DNA of 20,969 nt from CADDYX01 sp045809925 (GTDB lineage: Bacteria > Verrucomicrobiota > Verrucomicrobiia > Chthoniobacterales > UBA10450): the NCBI GenBank assembly GCA_045809925.1, contig JBJMWX010000033.1, forward strand, positions 1 through 20,969. The letters are read 5' to 3'. Positions 7,208 through 13,696 of the stretch are shown piece by piece. Position 1 is the first letter of the stretch. The number at the start of each line of letters is the position of its first letter. Position numbers and translations under genes: made by a program. The notes below the pieces were generated by a model that saw only the letters and a program-made list of their open reading frames with translations, did no database searches and was not told where the DNA came from.

Positions 7208-7942
7208 TCAGGGCCGGCGGCAGACAACCGCGACGTTTTTGCCGACAAACGCCCCGAGCACCGGGTCGAGAAATCGGCTGACCGGAAAAAGGACGCGATC
7301 ATAGAGCGCGACATTTGTCCGCGACATTTGGGAGCCGGTCAGGCGGGCGGCGAGCGCCGCAAAAAAACCAAGCGAGTCAGCATAGCGAGCCCGCTCGATA
7401 GCGAACCCGACGCGTTTCAGCATTTCGACGAGGGGCGAGCAGCGATACCGACGTTCGTGCTGCACATGATCATCCAGGCGCGACCAGAGCAGTCGAAAAG
7501 CCGGGACAAAAACGAAGAAGCGGCCGCCGGTGCGCAAGCGCGAAAATGCCGCGGCCGCGAGCGCCTGATCGTCCCGCACGTGTTCGAGCACATTGAGCGT
7601 AAAGGTGTAATCGACTGACTCCGGCTCCAGATCGTCGAGCGATGGGTGAACCGAAAACCCAAGACGTCGTAATTCCTGCTGGTTGTCGGGATCGGGCTCA
7701 ACGCACTCGACCTTCAGGCCGCGGGCCCGAAGCAGTTCCGAAAACGTTCCGCGTCCGGCGCCGAGATCGAGCACGCGTTTTGCGTCGGCGGGCTGCGCAG
7801 CGAAAACCTGGTCCGCCAGCCAGTTGTTGTAATTCCGCGCGTCCTTCAGCAATTCGAGGACGTCATGTCCTCGATATTGGAACTGCGACCGGTGCGGGGA
7901 AGATGTCGTCGAGCTCTGGTTCGGCGAGGGTTGGGCAGACAT
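7208..7942 (-). CDS. class I SAM-dependent methyltransferase
   Basis: A 244-residue protein with a Rossmann methyltransferase core. Motif I is VLDLGAGRG (57-65), the acidic end of beta-2 is VEPDP (81-85), and the post-II region is YTFTLNVLEHV (112-122). The C-terminal part (FPVSRFLDPVLG, then FVGKNVAVVCRR) is typical of methyltransferases encoded beside cell-surface glycosyltransferases. The likely role is methylation of a sugar or lipid-linked intermediate made by the neighbouring enzymes; the substrate is not shown. The only available start lies inside the upstream GT2 gene and overlaps it by 80 bases. The first 25 residues are Ser/Gln-rich and poorly conserved-looking, so the real start could use a rarer codon further in. 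Coupled translation with the GT2 gene is likely. Confidence 0.85.
   Translation of the reverse strand: MSAQPSPNQSSTTSSPHRSQFQYRGHDVLELLKDARNYNNWLADQVFAAQPADAKRVLDLGAGRGTFSELLRARGLKVECVEPDPDNQQELRRLGFSVHPSLDDLEPESVDYTFTLNVLEHVRDDQALAAAAFSRLRTGGRFFVFVPAFRLLWSRLDDHVQHERRYRCSPLVEMLKRVGFAIERARYADSLGFFAALAARLTGSQMSRTNVALYDRVLFPVSRFLDPVLGAFVGKNVAVVCRRP
7855..7873. repeat. 7-bp inverted repeat over the GT2 stop codon
   Basis: CGAGGAC and GTCCTCG flank the five bases GTCAT, which contain the start of the GT2 stop codon (7863-7865). The element lies wholly inside the overlap of the GT2 and methyltransferase genes. A hairpin there could affect coupled translation, although a 7-bp repeat inside coding DNA may also be chance. 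Confidence 0.35.
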
Positions 7943-8636
7943 ACGCTTCGCGTTTCCAGAGATTGTACTTCAGGATTGCAAATAATGCGCGCACGCCGTC
8001 GCGCCACCCGATCTTCTTTCCTTCCGCATAAGTGCGGCCGTAGTAGGAAATGCCTACCTCGAAAAACCGGCAGCGCCGTTGAGCCAGTTTGGCGGTGATC
8101 TCCGGCTCGAACCCGAAGCGCTTTTCTTCGATGTGCAGATCATGCAGCACGTCGCGGCGGAAAACCTTGTAGCCGGTTTCCATGTCGCTGAGGTTGATGT
8201 TTGTAAACACGTTCGAGAGCAGGGTGAGCAGACGATTCCCGACCATGTGCCAGAAGTAAACGACCCGATGCGGTCGTCCACCCATAAAGCGCGAGCCGAA
8301 CACGACATCCGCTTCGCCGTTCAGGATCGGGCTCAGCAGCTCGGGATAATCGCGTGGGTCGTATTCGAGGTCGGCGTCCTGGACGAGGACGACGTCGCCC
8401 GTAGCATGGCGAAAGCCGGTGTCCATGGCGGCGCCTTTGCCGCGGTTTTCCGGATGATGCACCACTCTGACCTGTCGGTCGGCCAGCTTGTCTACGATTG
8501 CCGCGCAGCCGTCGTTCGAAGCATCATCGACAATGATGATCTCAAAATCATCCGCGAGCGCCGCTTTGACCTTGTTCACGATCGTCCGGATCGTCCGGCG
8601 CTCGTTATAGCAGGGAATCACGACGGAAACAAACAT
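7863..8636 (-). CDS. GT2 glycosyltransferase, polyprenyl-phosphate mannose/glucose synthase type
   Basis: A 257-residue GT-A fold family 2 enzyme. It shows VSVVIPCYNERRTI (3-16), IIVDDASNDG (34-43), the metal-binding DxD in VQDADLEYDP (D87, D89), VFGSRFMGG (112-120) and DMETGYKVFR (151-160), in the order seen in DPM1/GtrB-like enzymes. No pair of C-terminal TM helices is evident, so it is of the soluble or peripheral DPM1 type. The expected reaction is transfer of a hexose from a nucleotide sugar to undecaprenyl phosphate on the cytoplasmic face, making the donor that GT-C enzymes use. The frame is open to 8738, but the ATG at 8634-8636 is chosen because the fold begins immediately after it and the longer version would run into the divergent gene at 8726. 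The 3' end overlaps the methyltransferase gene by 80 bases. Confidence 0.88.
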   Translation of the reverse strand: MFVSVVIPCYNERRTIRTIVNKVKAALADDFEIIIVDDASNDGCAAIVDKLADRQVRVVHHPENRGKGAAMDTGFRHATGDVVLVQDADLEYDPRDYPELLSPILNGEADVVFGSRFMGGRPHRVVYFWHMVGNRLLTLLSNVFTNINLSDMETGYKVFRRDVLHDLHIEEKRFGFEPEITAKLAQRRCRFFEVGISYYGRTYAEGKKIGWRDGVRALFAILKYNLWKREAYVCPTLAEPELDDIFPAPVAVPISRT

Positions 8637-8725
8637 TGCGTCGTTTTGGAGCAGAACCGGTGCCAGTGACCGCATTTCAGCCGCGGATTGTGTTTGCCGG
8701 CTAACTGCGAGATTCTTCGCCGCGA

Positions 8726-9937
8726 ATGGAGAGAACAAGGTCGTCTGCGCGCCTGCTTTGGATTGCTGCCTTCGCCGCCGTCGCGATCTTCGGAATGGCG
8801 GTTCGCATTCTCCCGTGGACGAGTTTTCATGCGATTGGCTACGACGAAGGGCTTTACCGCGATTATGTGCGGAAGCTGAGCGCGGTCGGGCTCGGCCATT
8901 ACCCCGAAATTGCTGAGCAATACGTCGAGCGGCAAAGCACGCTCCCGGCGGCGATTCTCCCGCCCACCCGGTTCCTCTACATCTTCGCCGGCTACGTCTG
9001 GCATAAGATCACCGGCGCCGAGCCGCTGCCTGCGCTGCATCATGTCTCGACGCTTTTCAGCATCCTGCTGCTCTTCGCCGCCGGCGCGTTTGCCTGGCGC
9101 CTCGGAGGGAGGGGCTACGGATTGGCGGTTTTTGCGCTGATGAGCTGTGCACCGACGCAAATTCACATGGCCCAGCATGCCTTGATCGACGGCTTCTTCG
9201 CGTTTTGGGCCACTCTCTGTCTCTGGTCTCTCTGGGAGAATTTGCAGCGACCAAATGACTGGCGCTGGCTCGCCGTCTATGCCGTCAGTCTTGCGATCAC
9301 GGTGATAACGAAAGAGAACGCCGCTTTCGCGGGGTTCGGCCTCGCCGGTGTTCTGCTCCTGAATCGCTGGCTGCGGTTTGGGACGGTCACGTCGCGCCTC
9401 TTATTACTCAGCGTCGCGGGGCCGCTGGTCGGTTTACTGATTCTGGTTTGGCTCTGCGGAGGGGCGAACACCTTTGTCCAAACTTACCGCTTGCTCGTCA
9501 GCAAGGCGTCAGTCCTGCCCTATGCGATCGCGACAGGGGACGGGCCTTGGTATCGCTACCTCGTCGACCTGCTGGTCGTCAGTCCGCTGACCTTGCTCAT
9601 TGCTGTCGGCGCGATCTTTCGGCTGCGCTCGGCCGACAAGGCCTCCCTCGTGCTGGTGGCGTTTGTGAGCGCGACTTATCTCGTCATGTGCAACGTGCGT
9701 TACGGAATGAACCTGCGTTACACGAACATGTGGGACATGCCGCTGCGCTACCTTGCCATCGTTTGCCTGACCGACTTATCTGGCTCGCTCCGCCGATCCC
9801 GTGAGCTGGCGCTAGTAGTCGCGGTCGTGCTGCTCTGCTTTGTCGATCTTCGGCAGTACCACGTGTTTTTCGTCCAGCACAATCTTTACGAGCTTGTGCC
9901 CGGAGGGTTGCTGCGAGCCATCCAGATGCTGAAGTAG
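8726..9937 (+). CDS. GT39/ArnT-like membrane glycosyltransferase
   Basis: A 403-residue polytopic protein. A first TM helix at about 9-28 is followed by the acidic loop motif IGYDEGLYRDYV (D40, E41). HALIDGFFAFWATLCLW near 155-171 resembles the second conserved stretch of ArnT/PMT-type enzymes. About nine hydrophobic segments follow and the protein ends soon after the last one, with no TPR or other soluble tail. It is shorter than typical ArnT (about 550 residues), so it appears to be a core-only GT-C. It is divergent from the GT2 gene (89 bases between starts) and its stop is seven bases from the convergent stop of the GT2-methyltransferase fusion. It likely uses a polyprenyl-phosphate sugar made by one of these GT2 enzymes; the acceptor is unknown. 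Confidence 0.8.
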   Translation: MERTRSSARLLWIAAFAAVAIFGMAVRILPWTSFHAIGYDEGLYRDYVRKLSAVGLGHYPEIAEQYVERQSTLPAAILPPTRFLYIFAGYVWHKITGAEPLPALHHVSTLFSILLLFAAGAFAWRLGGRGYGLAVFALMSCAPTQIHMAQHALIDGFFAFWATLCLWSLWENLQRPNDWRWLAVYAVSLAITVITKENAAFAGFGLAGVLLLNRWLRFGTVTSRLLLLSVAGPLVGLLILVWLCGGANTFVQTYRLLVSKASVLPYAIATGDGPWYRYLVDLLVVSPLTLLIAVGAIFRLRSADKASLVLVAFVSATYLVMCNVRYGMNLRYTNMWDMPLRYLAIVCLTDLSGSLRRSRELALVVAVVLLCFVDLRQYHVFFVQHNLYELVPGGLLRAIQMLK

Positions 9938-9944
9938 GCGCAGC

Positions 9945-11495
9945 TTACGCGACGAGTTCAAGCACCGCCTGTCGCAAACGGCCACTGCTCGAGATCGTTT
10001 CTGCGAGGAGGTTGTGGACCGTCGGCTTGGCTTCTGCGCGGACAAATATCTGGTAGCTGAACAGGCCTTTGCTCACATGGATAAGCCAGTCGTTCACCCT
10101 TAGTAGGAGCCGCGAGGCAATGTTCTGCCCGATTGCCTTCGGAAAGGGCGCGGGAATGCCACGCACCTCGAGCAGTTTGTAGCCCGCCTGATCGAGCAAT
10201 TCCGCGAGGGAGCGAAAGGTGAAGAGCCGGGTATGAGTGGCGTCCAGAATGCCTTTCTTCCCGTAGTTGAATTGGCCAAAAAACAGCATTAGCCGCGTGA
10301 CGAAGAATCCGATGTTCGCCGTCGTGATCAACACTTCCGGTCGCTTGCAGTCCGCCGCGAACCGGAGTTCGTCCATGAAAGTTTCCGGTTGTTTCAAGTG
10401 CTCGATGATGTCGAGCATCATGATCTGATCGAACTGGGAGACGTTCACCGGGAATTCCTTTCGATCGAGGTTCCAGCGAATAAAATCGATCTGCCCGGGG
10501 AGAGGCGATTCAGCCGGGATGTACTGGTCCATGCCAGTGACACGGCAGCCTTTGGCGACGAGTTGCCCGGCGACGTAGCCACGGCCGCAGCCGATATCCA
10601 AAATGTGGCCGCCCGGTTTTGCGGCGTCGATCGCCATGGTGTGCGACGATTTGAAGCCGAGCTTGAGATCGTAATTTTCTTCCGGAGGCACGACATCGAA
10701 CCTGCGGTCGAAGAGCAGGTTCATTTCGTGGAGCCGGACGCGGAGCATGGTCTTGAACACGTCCCAGGCGTACTTCAGCCCATTTACGTGGCAGATCTCT
10801 TCGCCGTAGTAGGTGGGGATCGGCAACTCGACAACGCGGAGGCTTTTCAACACCAGCTGAATGATGATCTCGGTGTCAAAGTGGAAATCGTTGGTGTTCT
10901 TCTCGAACGGGAGCTGGGAAAGCGCGGCCGTCGAATAGAGACGATACCCGGAGTGAAATTCCGACAATCGGGTGCGCAGGATTCGATTCTGGAAGGTGGT
11001 CAGGACCTTGTTGCCCACCCATTTATAGAGCGGCATGCCGCCGGCGCGGGCCGACCCGCGACCGATCATCCGCGACCCAAACACCGCGTCAGCCTCACCT
11101 CGAACGAAGGGTGCGAGGAGATCTGGGAGCTTTTCGGGCGCGTACTGGCCGTCGCCGTGAATCAGGGCCACGACATCGAAGCCGTTGTCGATCGCATAGC
11201 GGTAGCCAAGCTTCTGATTGCCACCGTAACCCTGATTCTCCGGCGTCCGGAGGACAGTGATTTTCAGATCGGGATGAGTCTGCTGGCAATGAAGGCCAAG
11301 GCGGAACGTTTCGTCGCGCGAGAAATCATCAATGATCAGAACCTCGACGTTGTCCGTGCGGAGGCAGCCGGGAATACGGCTGAGCACTTTCTCGATCGTG
11401 CTCTCAGCGTTGTAAGCAACGACGAAAATGAGTACGCGTTTGCCGCGGAAATCGAAAGACTCCGCGGCGTCAGGTTCCAGCCGGCCGAGGCGCAT
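9945..11495 (-). CDS. bifunctional GT2 glycosyltransferase / SAM methyltransferase fusion
   Basis: A 516-residue two-domain protein. Residues about 19-240 are a DPM1-like GT2 domain with FVVAYNAESTI (24-34), LIIDDFSRDE (53-62), LIHGDGQYAP (111-120; here the DxD site reads HGDGQ), VFGSRMIG (138-145) and HSGYRLYS (181-188). Residues about 275-450 are a class I methyltransferase with motif I ILDIGCGRGYVAG (298-310), the acidic residue in GMDQY (321-325) and IMMLDIIEHL (358-367). The tail shows no further motif. The same two activities occur as separate, overlapping genes 2 kb away, which supports their working on one product. No frameshift or internal stop separates the halves, so the fusion is real in this sequence. 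The substrates are not identifiable from sequence. The start at 11493-11495 precedes the fold by about 19 residues. Confidence 0.87.
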   Translation of the reverse strand: MRLGRLEPDAAESFDFRGKRVLIFVVAYNAESTIEKVLSRIPGCLRTDNVEVLIIDDFSRDETFRLGLHCQQTHPDLKITVLRTPENQGYGGNQKLGYRYAIDNGFDVVALIHGDGQYAPEKLPDLLAPFVRGEADAVFGSRMIGRGSARAGGMPLYKWVGNKVLTTFQNRILRTRLSEFHSGYRLYSTAALSQLPFEKNTNDFHFDTEIIIQLVLKSLRVVELPIPTYYGEEICHVNGLKYAWDVFKTMLRVRLHEMNLLFDRRFDVVPPEENYDLKLGFKSSHTMAIDAAKPGGHILDIGCGRGYVAGQLVAKGCRVTGMDQYIPAESPLPGQIDFIRWNLDRKEFPVNVSQFDQIMMLDIIEHLKQPETFMDELRFAADCKRPEVLITTANIGFFVTRLMLFFGQFNYGKKGILDATHTRLFTFRSLAELLDQAGYKLLEVRGIPAPFPKAIGQNIASRLLLRVNDWLIHVSKGLFSYQIFVRAEAKPTVHNLLAETISSSGRLRQAVLELVA

Positions 11496-11534
11496 ACCCT
11501 AGGTAATGAGCTAGAATCGCGCCAGTTTTGCCGG

Positions 11535-11743
11535 TCACCCGGGGGGTGATTGCTCGGGGGTCTTCCGCGCGTAGAGACTGTAGGTGCCGTATTTGCCGAC
11601 GAGCTCGAAACTGTTGGCGACGACGATGTTAGGCTCGTCCGGGCCGTTCTCGTGCGATCGGTTCAATCGCTCTACCGTGTCCCGCATGCGATTGAGAACC
11701 AGCCAGTCTGCAGTGGCAATATATATGCCAGCGCGAGCCGGCT
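11535..11743 (-). pseudogene. orphan C-terminal coding remnant, possibly of a GT39-type protein
   Basis: Directly after the acyl-CoA dehydrogenase stop (11744), a minus-strand frame stays open for 69 codons to a TGA at 11535-11537. It reads KPARAGIYIATADWLVLNRM, then an Asn/Glu-rich stretch, then NSFELVGKYGTYSLYARKTP. The composition looks like real protein, not a shadow frame. A Gly-Ile-Tyr-Ile segment and a Tyr-Gly-Thr-Tyr-Ser-Leu-Tyr ending resemble the soluble C-terminus of some GT39-type membrane proteins, but the match is weak. No ATG, GTG or TTG precedes it in frame to make a full protein; the first ATG would leave only 50 residues. The best reading is the tail of a broken gene whose body was lost when the dehydrogenase segment joined. 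A short intact ORF is the alternative. Confidence 0.45.
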
Positions 11744-13549
11744 TTACTGGCCGTTCAGAGCGGCCTGACCGGTCTTGCCGAGCACCTCGTCCGCGGTCGT
11801 CAGCACGGCGCGGTCTTCGTTTTCGTTGAGCTCCGCCAGCCAGTGACGCATGCGACGCATTGACTGGCGAAGGAACAGCTCCGCGGCACGCCGGCTGCCG
11901 CCCGTCGAACCGCCATTACGTCCAACACTCTGCAGCTCCGAATCCAACCGGCTCAGCACGCATGACGAGGCGAAAGTCTCCATCGCGACGTTCGCGATCC
12001 GCTCCTGGATCAGCTGCATGTCGAGGACTGGCTCCCGATATTGGATGAGCGCGCGATTGACCGCGAAATTGAAACGCCAAATCATTCGGCCGAGCTGCGC
12101 CGCGTACCCGCGAAGTTGTCCACTTTTCACCGGTACATTGGTCACTTTCACCGTCGCACCGAGGCGGTTCATGCCTGCGCTCCAAGCTTTCGCGAGCCCG
12201 CGGCTCGGCTTCAGCATCGTGTCGTAAATTTCCTTGAATTCCATCCCAGGGCCACGCATGCCGACCAGTGCGATGAACGAGGTCAGCACTTCGTTCGATC
12301 CTTCGCCGATTTGATTAATCCGGGCGTCGCGCAGCATCCGCTCGAGGGGCTTGTCGGTAAAATAGGCCGAGCCGCCATTGATCTGGAACGCGTCGTTAAC
12401 TGCATCCCACAAGCGCTCGGTCGTGAAGACCTTCAGCATCGCTGTCTCGATCATGTAATCTTCCAGGCCGCGATCGATGAGCGACGCGGTCACGGTGGTC
12501 ATCGCTTCCATCGCGTAAACATCGGCGGCCATGCGCGCGATTTTCTTCTTCACGAGGTCGAAATCACCAAGCGTCTTCTTAAACTGGCTCCGCGTGTTCG
12601 CATGCTCGACTGCGAGCTCAAGGCAGTGCTTGGCAGCGCCGGTGCAGCAGGCGCCAAACGTTGTCCGCCCGAAGTCGAGCACGGTCAGCGCAACCCGCAA
12701 ACCTTTGCCTAGCGGACCGAGGACGTTTTCCTTCGGCACCCGGACGTTGTTGAGCGAGAAGCGACCCGTCGCCGTGCCGCGGATCCCGAGTTTCTCCATG
12801 CGTGGTTCGAGCATTTCGAATCCCTGCATGTCTGGCGTGACGAGGAACGCGGTGATCGCATCCTTGCCCGGTTTTCCAGGGACCGGAGTGCGGGCCATTA
12901 CCGTCAACACCTGCGCAATCGCGGCGTTGGTGATGTAACGCTTCTGCCCGTTGAGAATATAAGCAGATCCATCTTCCGTCGGCGTCGCCGTCATTTGCAC
13001 ATTCGCCGCATCAGAACCGGCGTTTTCTTCCGTCAAGGCAAACGCAGCCAGTTGCTCGCCGGAAACGAGCGATGGTAACCACCGCGCCTTTTGCTCACGC
13101 GTTCCGAAGAGCAACAGCGCGCGAATGCCGATCGAGTGATGCGCATTGGTGAAAACCGAGACCGAGGCATCGCGTCTGCCGATTTCCTCGAGGATCTTGC
13201 AATACTGCATCTGCGAGAAGCCGCGGCCGCCGAACTCGAGCGGTGCTGTCATGCCCAGGACGCCGGTACGCGCCAGCCCCTGAACCACATTCGGCGGGAT
13301 GTCGGCCTCGCGGTCAACCCGCGTTGAGTCGAGTTCGCGGTCCAGCATGTCTCGCACTTCGGCGAGCGCGGTCTGAAACTCCGTCTGTTGCGCGGCGCCC
13401 AGCTGAGGATAGGGAGTTACCCAGTCGGAAACAAACCGCCCGAGGAACAGCCCCTTCGCAAAACCGAGCTCTTGGTGTCCGCTGAAGAGCAGCTCCTCGG
13501 CCTGCTGCATCTCCCTCTCGCGCTGAATTTCCGCCTCAGTTTTCGCCAT
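11744..13549 (-). CDS. acyl-CoA dehydrogenase, VLCAD/FadE type with C-terminal extension
   Basis: A 601-residue FAD enzyme that oxidises acyl-CoA to trans-2-enoyl-CoA in beta-oxidation. Numbering from MAKTEAEIQ, the N-terminal helical domain covers about 55-165. FAD/substrate motifs are FALTEENAGSD (170-180) and KRYITNAA (203-210). The C-terminal helical domain contains FQINGGSAYFTDKPLERMLRD (from about 388), and the expected catalytic Glu is E416 in IGEGSNEV. About 170 further residues follow, as in VLCAD/ACAD9-like enzymes, against about 380-400 residues for short-chain family members. The frame also opens at 13564 (MRFLF), but that ATG lies between the stem and the U-tract of a terminator-like hairpin, so the ATG at 13547-13549 is preferred. 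No electron-transfer flavoprotein or other beta-oxidation gene is near, so it looks like a stand-alone unit. Confidence 0.9.
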   Translation of the reverse strand: MAKTEAEIQREREMQQAEELLFSGHQELGFAKGLFLGRFVSDWVTPYPQLGAAQQTEFQTALAEVRDMLDRELDSTRVDREADIPPNVVQGLARTGVLGMTAPLEFGGRGFSQMQYCKILEEIGRRDASVSVFTNAHHSIGIRALLLFGTREQKARWLPSLVSGEQLAAFALTEENAGSDAANVQMTATPTEDGSAYILNGQKRYITNAAIAQVLTVMARTPVPGKPGKDAITAFLVTPDMQGFEMLEPRMEKLGIRGTATGRFSLNNVRVPKENVLGPLGKGLRVALTVLDFGRTTFGACCTGAAKHCLELAVEHANTRSQFKKTLGDFDLVKKKIARMAADVYAMEAMTTVTASLIDRGLEDYMIETAMLKVFTTERLWDAVNDAFQINGGSAYFTDKPLERMLRDARINQIGEGSNEVLTSFIALVGMRGPGMEFKEIYDTMLKPSRGLAKAWSAGMNRLGATVKVTNVPVKSGQLRGYAAQLGRMIWRFNFAVNRALIQYREPVLDMQLIQERIANVAMETFASSCVLSRLDSELQSVGRNGGSTGGSRRAAELFLRQSMRRMRHWLAELNENEDRAVLTTADEVLGKTGQAALNGQ

Positions 13550-13553
13550 AAAT

Positions 13554-13584
13554 AAAAAACGCATCCGCCGCCGAGTGGCAGCGG
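13554..13584 (-). terminator. hairpin and U-tract after nrdJ, abutting the acyl-CoA dehydrogenase start
   Basis: On the minus strand CCGCTGCC-ACTC-GGCGGCGG forms an 8-bp stem (one G-U pair) at 13565-13584, followed by ATGC and six T residues (13559 down to 13554). It lies about 110 bases after the nrdJ stop and fits an intrinsic terminator. It ends only four bases before the preferred start codon of the acyl-CoA dehydrogenase, so it might also act on that gene's leader. Confidence 0.6.
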
Positions 13585-13609
13585 TGCGGAACTGTATGCA
13601 GCGAAGCCC

Positions 13610-13632
13610 GCCTGTCTACCGGAGCGACAGGC
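13610..13632. repeat. 7-bp inverted repeat downstream of nrdJ
   Basis: GCCTGTC (13610-13616) and GACAGGC (13626-13632) are perfect complements around a 9-base loop. The element is between nrdJ and its likely terminator. No U-tract follows. It could be a REP-like element or a transcript-end hairpin. Only this copy is seen in the window. Confidence 0.4.
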
Positions 13633-13696
13633 ACTTCATCAGCGATGAACCTCGTCAATCCCCTCGCCCATAAACAGCACGTGCCGTAGAATCAGG

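Noticed and set aside
10389..11549. A 386-codon plus-strand open frame opposite the GT2-methyltransferase fusion.
   Set aside because: It is a mirror frame of a gene with complete GT2 and methyltransferase motifs, and its translation has no membrane segment or recognisable domain.
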